From Actinomycetes bacterium (GTDB lineage: Bacteria > Actinomycetota > Acidimicrobiia > Acidimicrobiales > JAKAVM01), in the NCBI GenBank assembly GCA_021817065.1, contig JAKAWH010000015.1:1-39238 (forward strand): 39,238 nucleotides of DNA, read 5' to 3'. Below, piece by piece: positions 15,699-23,979 of this stretch (its first letter is position 1; the number at the start of each line of letters is the position of its first letter). The notes beneath the pieces are model-generated. The model saw only the letters and a program-made list of their open reading frames with translations. It did no database searches and was not told the DNA's origin. A program made the position numbers and the translations under genes.

Positions 15699-17903
15699 AT
15701 GACCTCGATGATCGATCACGCCAAGGTCACCCTCGGCATCGAGGCGGTTCTCGACGCTTATCGGGAGCACCGGCCGGGGGGGGATGTCGAGCTGATCTCC
15801 CGGGGGTTCGCCTTCGCCGAGAGGGTCCACCGCGGCCAGAGCCGGGCATCAGGCGACCCCTTCATAACCCATCCCCTCAGCGTGGCCCAGGTGGTGGCCG
15901 AGTTGGGGCTGGACGACATCTCGGTAGCGGCGGCCCTCCTGCACGACACGGTGGAGGATACCGATACGACCCTGGAAGAGATCGAGACGGAGTTCGGGGC
16001 CCACATCGCCGCACTGGTCGACTCGCTCACCAAGCTGGATCGCCTCAATTTCGATTCCAAGGAGGCCCAGCAGGCAGCCACCATCCGAAAGCTGCTGGTC
16101 GCGATGGCCGAAGACTGGCGGGTGCTGGTGATCAAGCTGGCGGACAGGCTCCACAACATCCGGACCGCAGCCGCTCTTCCGGAATGGAAGAGCGAGCGGT
16201 TGGCTCACGAGACCATGGACATCTATGCCCCTCTGGCCCATCGCCTCGGGATACAGGAGATCAAATGGCAACTGGAGGACCTCTCGTTCCAAGTGCTCCT
16301 TCCCGGACCGTATCGGGAGATTACCCAATTGGTCGATCGCCGCTCCCCGGAGAGGCAGGTGTTCCTCAGGGAGCTGATAGAGGCGGTCGGCCACCGATTG
16401 AGCGAAGCTGGCATCGTTGCCGAAGTGACTGGCCGTCCCAAGCACCACTGGAGCATCTACGAGAAGATGGTGATCAAGGGCAAGGAGTTCAACGAGATCT
16501 ACGACTTGATGGGAGTGCGGATCATCGTGGACTCGCCAAGAGATTGCTGGGCTGCGGTGGGAGTGGTGCACGGGCTGTGGAACCCGGTCCAGGGGCGGTT
16601 CAAGGACTACATCAACTCTCCGAAGTTCAATATGTACCAGTCGTTGCACACGACCGTGGTAGGGCCGGGAGGCAAGGCGGTGGAAGTCCAGATCCGTACC
16701 CGGGAGATGCATCGCACCGCCGAGTACGGAGTCGCCGCACATTGGGGATACAAGGACGGGGAGGCTTCCGCTGCGGAGGTCGCCTGGGTCCAGCGTTTGG
16801 TCGACTGGCAGGCCGAGACGCCCGATCCGGCCGAGTTCATGGAGTCCCTCAAGCTCGATCTGGTGCGCGACGAGGTCTACGTGTTCACCCCCAAGGGGAA
16901 GGTGATGACCCTTCCGGCAGGTTCGACCCCCATCGATTTCGCGTACGCGGTGCACACCGAGGTGGGGCACCGCTGCATCGGCGCCAAGGTCAATGACCGC
17001 CTGGTCCCTCTCGACACCGTGCTCCATTCGGGTGAGACCATCGAGGTGATCACCTCCAAGTCGGAGGCAGCGGGGCCTTCGCGCGATTGGGTGAACATCG
17101 TGCACTCGCCTCGCGCCCGTACCAAGATCCGCCAGTGGTTCTCCCGGGAGAGGCGGGAGGACGCGATCGAGTCGGGTAGGGAGGAGCTGGCCAAAGCGCT
17201 TCGGCGGGAGGGGATGCCGGTCCAGAAGCTCGCCGGATCCGAGGCAATGGTCCATGTGGGCGGTGAGCTCGGGTACGCCAACCTGGAGGCCCTCCACGCC
17301 GCCATCGGGGAAGGGCATATTTCATCACGATCTATTGTCCAACGGCTGGCGAAGGAACTGGCGGGCGAGGAGCCCGAGGAGCATCTTCCCACCACTGCCC
17401 GCCGGCCATCCCGGGCGCTGCCGCCGGGGAGGGTGGGTGTATTCGTCGAGGGACTCGACGACATGATGATCCGTCTCTCCCGATGTTGCACGCCGGTGCC
17501 CGGGGACGAGATAGTCGGCTTCGTCACCCGGGGGAGGGGGGTGTCGGTCCACCGGTCGGACTGTGCCAACGCGCTGTCCCTCTCCGGGGACCACACCGAG
17601 CGGATGATCGAAGTGGAATGGGATCATTCCAAACCGGGGACTTTTGTCGCGTGCATCGAAGTTCGCTCTCTCGACAGGGCCTCTCTGTTGACCGATGTGA
17701 GCCGTGTGCTGTCGGAGAACCATCTGAACATCCTTTCGTCAGCGTCGCGGGCGGGTCCCGATCGGGTGAGCAGGATGTCCTTCGAGGTCGAATTGGCCGA
17801 CTCAGAGCATCTCGAGTCGGTTATCGCTGCGCTCAAACGGCTCGACTGCGTCTACGAGGCGTACCGGGTCACCCCGGGAGGGGCGGGCAGGTCCCGGGAC
17901 TAG
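15699..17903 (+). CDS. rel: Bifunctional (p)ppGpp synthetase/hydrolase, Rel/SpoT family
   Basis: Controls the stringent response by making and degrading (p)ppGpp. The 734-residue protein shows the full order: HD hydrolase domain (about 25-180, with THPLSVAQVV and LLHDTVEDTD), synthetase domain (about 220-350, with GRPKHHWSIYEKM, FNEIYDLMGVRIIVD and RFKDYINSPK), TGS (about 395-455, YVFTPKGKVMTLPAG), a helical and zinc-finger-like region with CCTPVPGDEIVGF, and a C-terminal ACT domain (about 655-725). Both catalytic halves look intact. The ATG at 15699 gives the usual N-terminus. The 121-base gap before it has a weak TACACT at 15632-15637 and a 6-bp stem GCTCGC/GCGAGC (15588-15612). It converges on vapC with nine bases between stops. 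Confidence 0.96.
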   Translation: MTSMIDHAKVTLGIEAVLDAYREHRPGGDVELISRGFAFAERVHRGQSRASGDPFITHPLSVAQVVAELGLDDISVAAALLHDTVEDTDTTLEEIETEFGAHIAALVDSLTKLDRLNFDSKEAQQAATIRKLLVAMAEDWRVLVIKLADRLHNIRTAAALPEWKSERLAHETMDIYAPLAHRLGIQEIKWQLEDLSFQVLLPGPYREITQLVDRRSPERQVFLRELIEAVGHRLSEAGIVAEVTGRPKHHWSIYEKMVIKGKEFNEIYDLMGVRIIVDSPRDCWAAVGVVHGLWNPVQGRFKDYINSPKFNMYQSLHTTVVGPGGKAVEVQIRTREMHRTAEYGVAAHWGYKDGEASAAEVAWVQRLVDWQAETPDPAEFMESLKLDLVRDEVYVFTPKGKVMTLPAGSTPIDFAYAVHTEVGHRCIGAKVNDRLVPLDTVLHSGETIEVITSKSEAAGPSRDWVNIVHSPRARTKIRQWFSRERREDAIESGREELAKALRREGMPVQKLAGSEAMVHVGGELGYANLEALHAAIGEGHISSRSIVQRLAKELAGEEPEEHLPTTARRPSRALPPGRVGVFVEGLDDMMIRLSRCCTPVPGDEIVGFVTRGRGVSVHRSDCANALSLSGDHTERMIEVEWDHSKPGTFVACIEVRSLDRASLLTDVSRVLSENHLNILSSASRAGPDRVSRMSFEVELADSEHLESVIAALKRLDCVYEAYRVTPGGAGRSRD

Positions 17904-17912
17904 CGCGGGCGC

Positions 17913-18323
17913 TCAGATACTGCCTCGCGGCGCGATCCACTCGGTCGGTTGGCCCGTCACGGCGCCGATACGATCGAAGTCTTCGTCGTAATGCAACACG
18001 ATTCTGTCCGCAGACTCGGCGGCTGCGGCGATCAAAAGATCGGCGATCTTGACGCTTCGATGATGGAGCCCGCCAGCACGGGACAGGAGAGCTTGGACCT
18101 GAAGGGCGCGCGCGTAGGCGTCATCTCCCAGGGCAATAGGAGCAAGGCCGGTGAGCTCGTCGGCAAGGGCCTGGTAATCGGATGCAGACCGAGCCGAGTA
18201 GAGGATCTCCAGCCGGACCTGGTCACAGATGCCGATCTGGTCGGATTCGAGGCAGGTGCGCCACCGGGATGCGACATCGGGGTGCCCAGCACGGTGCCAT
18301 GCGCTGGTGTCGATGCAGTACAA
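17913..18323 (-). CDS. vapC: VapC-type PIN-domain ribonuclease toxin
   Basis: The 136-residue protein is a complete PIN domain. Acidic metal ligands are visible at CIDTSAW (residue 5), RLEILYSA, IADLLIAAAAE and YDEDFDRIG. VapC toxins cut RNA, often tRNA or rRNA, and are held inactive by VapB. The start is taken as TTG at 18321-18323, because the first aspartate is only four codons further in. No clear ribosome-binding site precedes it. The frame continues open upstream through the 18-bp repeat, reading (LNPPDP) units without ATG or GTG. The antitoxin gene is 92 bases upstream, much farther than in typical pairs. Confidence 0.88.
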   Translation of the reverse strand: MYCIDTSAWHRAGHPDVASRWRTCLESDQIGICDQVRLEILYSARSASDYQALADELTGLAPIALGDDAYARALQVQALLSRAGGLHHRSVKIADLLIAAAAESADRIVLHYDEDFDRIGAVTGQPTEWIAPRGSI

Positions 18324-18330
18324 CTTTACC

Positions 18331-18430
18331 GGGTCGGGCGGGTTCAGCGGGTCGGGCGGGTTCAGCGGGTCGGGCGGGTTCAGCGGGTCGGGCGGGTTCA
18401 GCGGGTCGGGCGGGTTCAGCAGGTCGGGCG
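18331..18430 (-). repeat. 18-bp minisatellite between vapB and vapC
   Basis: Five perfect 18-base units (18331-18348, 18349-18366, 18367-18384, 18385-18402, 18403-18420) plus a partial one to 18430 fill the gap between antitoxin and toxin. The unit is a copy of the antitoxin's 3' end, so every unit carries TGA in the antitoxin frame. In the toxin frame each unit reads LNPPDP and stays open into vapC. The unit length is a multiple of three, so both properties hold for any copy number. Confidence 0.95.
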
Positions 18431-18628
18431 AGACTCGGCGAGGGTCGCCGGTGACAAGTCGATACCTTCCCTCGTCTCGATCCGGGTGGCCAGCCGCCGG
18501 CGGAGGTGGTGGCGCACCGCCTCCCGCAAGGCGGAATCGACGGTGTCCTTGAGACCGGCGGTACCGAGGGCCTCTTGGGCTCTTCTCAGCAGTACGTCAT
18601 CCACATCGAGTGTTGTACGTCGCGTCAT
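18416..18628 (-). CDS. vapB: VapB-type antitoxin
   Basis: The 70-residue protein has the layout of short VapB/DUF2191-type antitoxins. [22 protein letters not shown] is a DNA-binding N-terminal half, followed by a helix with [12 protein letters not shown] and a basic stretch HHLRRRL. The C-terminal tail (residues about 50-70) would neutralise the PIN toxin encoded downstream. The ATG is divergent to hisS. An AT-rich interval with inverted repeats immediately upstream could be its autoregulatory operator. The last codons (CGCCCGACC, one more codon, TGA) are the seed of the repeat that separates it from vapC. Confidence 0.88.
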   Translation of the reverse strand: MTRRTTLDVDDVLLRRAQEALGTAGLKDTVDSALREAVRHHLRRRLATRIETREGIDLSPATLAESRPTC

Positions 18629-18631
18629 CGC

Positions 18632-18691
18632 CTATTAATATAGTAATTGGATTGGCATCGTGCTATATCCAGTGTCCCTATTCTTATAGCA
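18632..18691. promoter_or_regulatory. AT-rich divergent promoter region with inverted repeats
   Basis: Between vapB and hisS the base composition drops sharply. CTATTAATATAG (18632-18643) is nearly palindromic and sits three bases before the vapB ATG. TGCTATA (18661-18667) and TATAGCA (18685-18691) form a perfect inverted repeat with a 17-base spacer. VapB-family antitoxins usually repress their own promoter through such sites; that assignment is inference. Confidence 0.4.
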
Positions 18692-18741
18692 ACGTCCTGC
18701 GATGCCCTGGGCGTCCGGCGGGTGCCGCCTTCCGGGATGCC

Positions 18742-18747
18742 TAGACT
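18742..18747 (+). promoter_or_regulatory. Possible -10 element giving a leaderless hisS mRNA
   Basis: TAGACT ends six bases before the hisS ATG. This spacing would place the transcription start at the ATG itself. No ribosome-binding site is evident upstream. Confidence 0.4.
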
Positions 18748-18753
18748 GCTCGA

Positions 18754-20058
18754 ATGTCGAAAAGCGATGCCCGGGCGCAGTTTCGCGCGCCGGTGGGCAC
18801 TCGAGACATCGTGCCACCCGAGTCAGCCGGGTTCCAGAGGTTGGTGAACCTCTTCGCCGAGCACGCCCGGCTCGCAGGATACGGGCTGGTGGTGAGCCCG
18901 CTCTTCGAGGAAGTGGGGGTGTTCGCCCGCGGGGTAGGCACCTCCACCGACATCGTGGCCAAGGAGATGTACGAGTTCGAGGACAAGGGGGGTCGCTCGA
19001 TGGCACTCCGTCCCGAGGGAACCGCATCGGTGGTGCGCTCCTTCGTGGAGAACCCCCCGCCGGTCCTGCCCTGGAAGGTGTGGTACTGGGGTCCGATGTT
19101 CCGCTACGAGCGGCCCCAGGCCGGCCGGTATCGCCAGTTCCACCAGGTGGGGGCGGAGGCGATCGGCACCGACGATCCGGAGGCCGACGTGGAGATGATC
19201 GCCCTGGCGTGGGACTACTTCGAAGGGGTGGGGGTGGGGGACAAGACCCTCTCGATCAACTCACTCGGAGATGCCCGGTGCCGACCGGATTACCGCGAGA
19301 AGCTGATGGTGTATCTGGCCGGGAGGGAGGAAGACCTGTGCGCCGAGCACCGAAAGCGCTACCGCGAGAACCCGTTGAGGGTGCTCGACTGCAAGAAAGC
19401 CGAATGCGTGGCGGCAACGTCTGACGCACCCCGCCAGGTCGATAGCCTGTGCGCGGAGTGTGAAGACGCCTTCGGTCGAGTGACGACCGCGCTCGCCGCC
19501 CTCTCCATCGACTACGTCCTCCAACCGCGCCTGGTTCGCGGCCTCGACTACTACACCCGGACCACCTTCGAGATCGCAGCGGGGAGCCTCGACGCTGCCC
19601 AGAACGCAATTGGGGGAGGGGGGCGCTACGACGGACTGGTGGAGTCGTTGGGCGGGCCTCCCACGCCGGCGGTCGGATTCAGCGCGGGGATCGAGCGTGT
19701 CGCCCTCGCTCTGGTCGCCGAGCGGGGTACCGAGCAGAGTTCCGAAGCACCCGATGTGTTCGTGGTGGACCTGTGCGGCGGCGTTGCCTCGGTGCTGGCC
19801 CGCGATCTCCGGCGCGCGGGGATAGCGGTGGCGCGGGACTTCGGCGGGCGCTCGACCAAGGCCCAGTTCAAGGCTGCCGATCGCTCGGGTGCTCGATTCG
19901 CCCTGGTGGTCGGGCCGGACGAGGTAGCCGCCGGTACCGTGTCCCTCAAGTCGCTCCGGGAGGCGGATGCCTCCCCGGGATCGCCCCGCCCCGAGAACAC
20001 CCAGACCGCCCTTCCCCGCGCCACAATCGCCATCGAGATGAAGAGGATATTATCGTGA
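18754..20058 (+). CDS. hisS: Histidyl-tRNA synthetase
   Basis: The 434-residue class II synthetase charges tRNA-His. Visible motifs: FRAPVGTRDIVPPES (N-terminal family signature), ALRPEGTASVVRSF (motif 1/2 region), FRYERPQAGRYRQFHQVGAEAIG (motif 2), the histidine-specific LVRGLDYYTRTTFEI, and GGGGRYDGL with VGFSAGIERV (motif 3). A C-terminal anticodon-binding domain (about 330-434) follows. The ATG start is supported by the close -10-like element. Its stop overlaps the aspS GTG as GTGA, as in the actinobacterial hisS-aspS arrangement. Confidence 0.96.
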   Translation: MSKSDARAQFRAPVGTRDIVPPESAGFQRLVNLFAEHARLAGYGLVVSPLFEEVGVFARGVGTSTDIVAKEMYEFEDKGGRSMALRPEGTASVVRSFVENPPPVLPWKVWYWGPMFRYERPQAGRYRQFHQVGAEAIGTDDPEADVEMIALAWDYFEGVGVGDKTLSINSLGDARCRPDYREKLMVYLAGREEDLCAEHRKRYRENPLRVLDCKKAECVAATSDAPRQVDSLCAECEDAFGRVTTALAALSIDYVLQPRLVRGLDYYTRTTFEIAAGSLDAAQNAIGGGGRYDGLVESLGGPPTPAVGFSAGIERVALALVAERGTEQSSEAPDVFVVDLCGGVASVLARDLRRAGIAVARDFGGRSTKAQFKAADRSGARFALVVGPDEVAAGTVSLKSLREADASPGSPRPENTQTALPRATIAIEMKRILS

Positions 20059-21839
20059 CACGTTATGGTAGCCCTGCGGGGATGCGAACCCGCTGGTGCG
20101 GTGAGTTGGGCATCGGGGACGTCGGGGAGGCGGTGGAGCTGTGCGGGTGGGTGGCCCGGCGGCGTGAGCACTCCGCCCATCTCGCCTTCGTCGACCTGCG
20201 GGACCGTACCGGGATCGTCCAGTGCGTGGTGGATGGAGCCGCCGACCTCCGCGCCGAGTACGTGGTGCGGGTGACCGGGACGGTGACCGCCCGCCCGGAG
20301 GGAACGGTGAACCCGAGCCTCGCTACCGGCCAGGTCGAGGTGAGCGGATGTGCGGTGGAGATCCTCAACGAGGCGGAGCCCCCGCCCTTTTCCCTCGAAG
20401 AATGGTCGGAGGCCGACGAGGCGATACGTCTTCGATACCGCTTCGTCGACATGCGCCGGGAGAGGTTGCAGAAGAACCTCGTGATGCGATCTACTATCAA
20501 CGCGGCGATCCGGGCCTCGATGTTCGCGCAGGGATTCACCGAGGTGGAGACCCCGCTGCTGTGGACGCCCACTCCCGAGGGTGCCCGGGAGTTCGCGGTC
20601 CCGTCGCGCCTGCAACAAGGCTCCTTCTACGTCTTGCCCCAGAGCCCCCAGATCGCCAAGCAGCTTCTCATGGTGGCGGGAGTGGACCGCTATTACCAGA
20701 TCGCCCGGTGTCTCCGTGACGAGGACCTGCGGGCCGATCGCCAGTTCGAGTTCACCCAGCTCGATATCGAAGCGTCCTTCGTCGGAGTGGAGGACGTGCT
20801 GGGTTTCGTCGAGGAGGCGGTCCTCGACGCAGTCGAGGCAGTCACCGGGGCCCGTCCAGAGGTACCGGTCCGGATGACCTGGAGGGAGGCACTGGAGCGC
20901 TTCGGCACCGACAAGCCGGACCTGCGTTACGGAATGGAGCTGACCGATCTCGCCGAGGTATTGGCCGGGACCGGGTTCAACGCTTTCAAGGCGGAAGCGG
21001 TCCGTGCGATCTGCGTCCCCGGTGCGGCAGACTCATCGCGCTCCAAACTGGACGGGCTGGTGGAGCGTGCCAAGTCGCTGGGGGCTGCGGGGCTGGTGTG
21101 GATGCGGGTCGTCGCTCCGGCCGGCGACGACACGGCGACCGAGCCCCGCGCGAAGGTCGCCGACCTGGAATCCCCGGTCGCCAAGTTCCTCTCCGATGAC
21201 GAGAGGAACGGGATCGTCGCCGCCTGCGGGGCGAAGCCCGGCGACCTGTTGCTGGTGGTGGCGGGGGAGCACGATCGTGCCTGCCGAGTGCTCGGGCAGT
21301 TGCGGGTGGACCTGGGCCGACCGCCGGTTGCCGAGGGGGGGCTGAGGTTCGTATGGGTGACCGAGTTCCCCCTTTTCGACGGGCTCGACGAGGAGGGGAA
21401 TCCCATGGCTGCCCATCACCCTTTCACCATGCCTCATGCCGACGACCTGGACCTCCTTGGCAAGGACCCCTTAAGCGTGCGATCCCTTGCCTATGACCTG
21501 GTGCTGAACGGATGGGAGCTGGGATCGGGGAGCATCCGGATTCACCGTGCCGATATCCAGTCCCAGGTGTTTGCCACCTTGGGTATCTCCGAGGAAGAAG
21601 CCGAAGAGCGGTTCGGCTTCCTCACCGGGGCATTTCGCTACGGTGCCCCTCCCCACGGAGGTTTTGCGGTGGGGCTGGACCGCCTCACTGCCTTGCTGGC
21701 TGGCGAGGAGAACATCCGCGAAGTGATCGCGTTCCCCAAGACCCAGTCGGGAGCCGACCCGATGACCGGCGCGCCCAAGCCGCTTGCCGATCGTTCCCTC
21801 CGGGAGTTGGGGATCGGCATCCTTCCCCCCAAGAGGTGA
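20055..21839 (+). CDS. aspS: Aspartyl-tRNA synthetase, probably non-discriminating
   Basis: The 594-residue bacterial-type AspRS has an N-terminal OB anticodon domain (VELCGWVARRREHSAHLAF), the class II core with YVLPQSPQIAKQLLM and YYQIARCLRDEDLRADRQFEFTQLD, the bacterial GAD insertion (about 290-430), and FAVGLDRL in motif 3. The start is GTG 20055 (MTRYGSPAG), overlapping the hisS stop; a longer upstream frame only overlaps hisS out of frame. Residue 39 is histidine in the RRREH loop, where discriminating enzymes such as E. coli have leucine. This points to an enzyme that also charges tRNA-Asn and needs GatCAB. Confidence 0.94.
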   Translation: MTRYGSPAGMRTRWCGELGIGDVGEAVELCGWVARRREHSAHLAFVDLRDRTGIVQCVVDGAADLRAEYVVRVTGTVTARPEGTVNPSLATGQVEVSGCAVEILNEAEPPPFSLEEWSEADEAIRLRYRFVDMRRERLQKNLVMRSTINAAIRASMFAQGFTEVETPLLWTPTPEGAREFAVPSRLQQGSFYVLPQSPQIAKQLLMVAGVDRYYQIARCLRDEDLRADRQFEFTQLDIEASFVGVEDVLGFVEEAVLDAVEAVTGARPEVPVRMTWREALERFGTDKPDLRYGMELTDLAEVLAGTGFNAFKAEAVRAICVPGAADSSRSKLDGLVERAKSLGAAGLVWMRVVAPAGDDTATEPRAKVADLESPVAKFLSDDERNGIVAACGAKPGDLLLVVAGEHDRACRVLGQLRVDLGRPPVAEGGLRFVWVTEFPLFDGLDEEGNPMAAHHPFTMPHADDLDLLGKDPLSVRSLAYDLVLNGWELGSGSIRIHRADIQSQVFATLGISEEEAEERFGFLTGAFRYGAPPHGGFAVGLDRLTALLAGEENIREVIAFPKTQSGADPMTGAPKPLADRSLRELGIGILPPKR

Positions 21840-21943
21840 GCCTCTTCGATTCTGCCACGCCTGGGGGGATCCCGGCCCGGTGAGCCTCTTCGATTCTGCC
21901 ACGCCTGGGGGGATCCCGGCCCGGTGAGCCTCTTCGATTCTGC
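21836..21943 (+). repeat. 44-bp tandem repeat at the aspS-rarA junction, with two identical tiny ORFs
   Basis: A 44-base unit occurs at 21836-21879 and 21880-21923, and the third copy (from 21924) is the real rarA start, identical for about 20 bases. Each unit begins with GTG and encodes MSLFDSATPGGIPAR, giving ORFs 21836-21883 and 21880-21927. The aspS stop overlaps the first GTG; each tiny ORF's TGA overlaps the next GTG as GTGA. Period 44 is 2 modulo 3, which is what makes the overlap recur. The two units are identical, so the duplication is recent or actively homogenised. Confidence 0.9.
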
Positions 21944-23330
21944 CGCCGCCGACCAGTTGGCCCGGCGGGCGCCCCTGGCAGCCCGGATGCGACCGGCTGA
22001 TCTCGACGAAGTGGTCGGGCAGACCCATCTTGTGGGTCCGGGTGGGCCGTTCCGAGCGATGCTGGAAGCCGACCGGCTCTCCTCGGTGATCCTCTGGGGT
22101 CCGCCGGGAACCGGCAAGACCACGTTGGCGCGTATAGCCGCCCGGTACACCTCCAAGGAGTTCGTCGCCCTGTCGGCCGTGACCGCCGGCGTCAAGGACG
22201 TGCGGGAAGCAGCCGATGCAGCGCGGCAACGTCTCGGGCAGTCCGGCCGAGGCACCATCCTCTTCGTCGACGAGGTGCATCGTTTCAACAAGGCCCAGCA
22301 GGATGCCCTCCTCCCCTTCGTGGAGGAAGGTCTGGTCGTGTTCATCGGGGCGACCACCGAGAACCCTTTTTTCGAGGTGAACGGGCCCCTCTTGTCCCGG
22401 TCCACCTTGCTGCGCACCGAAGCGCTGGGAGCGGACGAGGTGGTCACACTGATTTCGAGAGCCGTGGCCCGGCTGGCCTCCGACTCCGGGCGTCCCGCAG
22501 CGGCGGCCGAAGGCGTGCTGGAAGAGATCGCCGGCATCGCCGGTGGGGATGCCCGGAGGGCACTCAACGTCGTGGAGCTGCTCCACTCGCTTGCGATGGC
22601 GCATGCTCCGTCGGATTCCCGCGAGGAGGTTGTCCTCGCCTCTGCGGACATGGAGAGAGCAGGCATCGAGCGTGTCCTCTCCTATACCCGCGACTCTCAT
22701 TACGACATGGCCTCGGCGCTGATCAAGTCGGTGCGCGGTTCGGACCCGGACGCAGCGGTGTACTGGTTGGCCCGGATCATCGGCTCGGGTGGCGATCCCC
22801 GTTTCGTCGCGCGACGCCTGGTCATCGCGGCCAGCGAGGACATCGGGGAGGCGGACCCCTCCGCGCTGTGGATTGCTGTCGCCGCCGCACAGGCATTGGA
22901 GCTGGTCGGTCTGCCGGAAGCCGCGCTCAACCTGGCTCAAGCGGCGGTGCATCTGGCCACCGCTCCCAAGTCGAACAGGTCGGCCGCTGCATTGTGGGCG
23001 GCGCAGTCCCACATTGGCGAGAATCGCGGAGCACAGCCGCCGGTCCCCGCTCACCTCCGCGATTCTCACTATCGGGGGGCTTCGGCTCTCGGCCACGGCG
23101 CCGGCTACGTCTATCCTCACGACGACCCACGCGGGTGGGTCGAGCAACGATACTTACCCGATGGAGTCGGTCCGGCTACCGCCCGTCCCGGGGAGGGTCC
23201 CTTCTACCGGCCTTCGGACCATGGAGAGGAGGCGGCTATCGGCGAGCGGTTACGGCTGTTGCGCCAAGGGGGCCTCGACATCGTCGAGCCCCAGGACCTG
23301 GTCGCACTCCGCGGCCAGGCTGGCCCCTGA
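21924..23330 (+). CDS. rarA: RarA (MgsA), replication-associated AAA+ recombination protein
   Basis: RarA acts at stalled replication forks and is related to clamp-loader ATPases. The 468-residue protein shows MRPADLDEVVGQTHLVGPGGP, Walker A GPPGTGKTT, Walker B LFVDEVHRFNKAQQDALLP, sensor 1 GATTENPFFEVN, and the family helical C-terminus (YDMASALIKSVRGSDPDAAVYWLARI). The start is GTG 21924 (MSLFDSAAADQLA). The same first codons occur twice upstream in the tandem repeat. In actinobacteria rarA commonly sits between aspS and alaS, as here. Confidence 0.95.
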   Translation: MSLFDSAAADQLARRAPLAARMRPADLDEVVGQTHLVGPGGPFRAMLEADRLSSVILWGPPGTGKTTLARIAARYTSKEFVALSAVTAGVKDVREAADAARQRLGQSGRGTILFVDEVHRFNKAQQDALLPFVEEGLVVFIGATTENPFFEVNGPLLSRSTLLRTEALGADEVVTLISRAVARLASDSGRPAAAAEGVLEEIAGIAGGDARRALNVVELLHSLAMAHAPSDSREEVVLASADMERAGIERVLSYTRDSHYDMASALIKSVRGSDPDAAVYWLARIIGSGGDPRFVARRLVIAASEDIGEADPSALWIAVAAAQALELVGLPEAALNLAQAAVHLATAPKSNRSAAALWAAQSHIGENRGAQPPVPAHLRDSHYRGASALGHGAGYVYPHDDPRGWVEQRYLPDGVGPATARPGEGPFYRPSDHGEEAAIGERLRLLRQGGLDIVEPQDLVALRGQAGP

Positions 23331-23333
23331 TCG

Positions 23334-23645
23334 GTGCCCGTATACCTTGCCGACTCGTCCATCTGGGCCTGGGCCAACAAAAGGTCGCGGCCAGATATCA
23401 CTGAGAAGTTGGCTGAGCGGATCGAGCGCGACGAGGTGGCCACGTGCGTTCCGATTGCGTTGGAGGTCATGCACCGTGCTGAGACCGGTAAGCAATACGA
23501 CGAGCTGTTCGATGGCCTGCTGAAATCTCTCCGATGGTTGGATCTCGACGAGCGTGCCAGTAGGCGCGCGCTAGAAGTTCAGCATGCCTTGGCCGGTTCC
23601 ACCCACGGAGAACCCGGATGGACCCCATCAATATGGGCCACCTAG
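23334..23645 (+). pseudogene. Truncated VapC-like PIN toxin gene
   Basis: Starting with GTG three bases after the rarA stop, the frame reads MPVYLADSSIWAWANK, then IALEVMHRAETGKQYDELFDGL, both typical of VapC toxins with their first aspartate and glutamate. After ALEVQHALAG the sequence diverges (STHGEPGWTPSIWAT) and stops at 103 residues. The last third, with the remaining acidic metal ligands, is missing. No cognate antitoxin precedes it. It is probably a decayed toxin-antitoxin gene. A yoeB remnant follows. Confidence 0.75.
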
Positions 23646-23729
23646 TCCCGTAGGCGGCGTGGGTCTCAGCGTTTAGCTTCGTCGAAGAGGGACGAAATCA
23701 CGGCGGCGACACTGTCGACCACGCTGGCG

Positions 23730-23979
23730 GTGAGCCAGTTGATCCCCGCACGGATGGGATGACTATCAGCACTGGGTCAGCACGGATCGCTCGCTGCTCA
23801 AGCGGATCAATTCGCTGATCGATGCCGCAATGCGCGATCCATTCGAGGGGGTGGGGAAACCCGAACCTCTTTGGCATGAAATGGCCGGCTGCTGGTCACG
23901 ACGAATCGATGACGAGCACCGACTCGTCTACCTCGTAGACGGCGATGACCTCGTCATCCTCCAGGCGCGCTATCACTTG
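23730..23979 (+). pseudogene. yoeB-like toxin remnant with frameshift
   Basis: From 23755 a frame reads WDDYQHWVSTDRSLLKRIN, then DPFEGVGKPEPLWHEM, GCWSRRIDDEHRLVYLV and ARYHL, a clear match to YoeB-type mRNA interferases. In this frame a stop (TGA 23740-23742) lies just upstream of the conserved WDDY. The likely N-terminus (GTG 23730, MSQLIP) is in another frame, so a frameshift separates them. The usual terminal tyrosine of RYHY is replaced by leucine, and no stop follows; the frame runs on to 24120 under the next gene's start. No YefM antitoxin is recognisable upstream. Bases 23646-23729 hold nothing else I can identify. Confidence 0.7.

Noticed and set aside
18331-18420. Short regular repeats as a CRISPR array
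   Set aside because: Units are directly adjacent 18-mers without spacers and derive from the vapB end; there are no cas genes.
18301-18753. Horizontal-transfer island boundaries around vapBC
   Set aside because: The AT-rich patch is only about 60 bases and can be explained as a divergent promoter; no direct repeats, tRNA or integrase are present.
19773-20054. Upstream extension of aspS inside hisS
   Set aside because: The extension is an out-of-frame reading of hisS; the GTG at 20055 gives the family N-terminus and a GTGA overlap.
23666-23770. Possible minus-strand protein end (NWLTASVVDSVAAVISSLFD)
   Set aside because: A plausible-looking C-terminal stretch, but it runs upstream into the antisense of the yoeB remnant and has no recognisable family.
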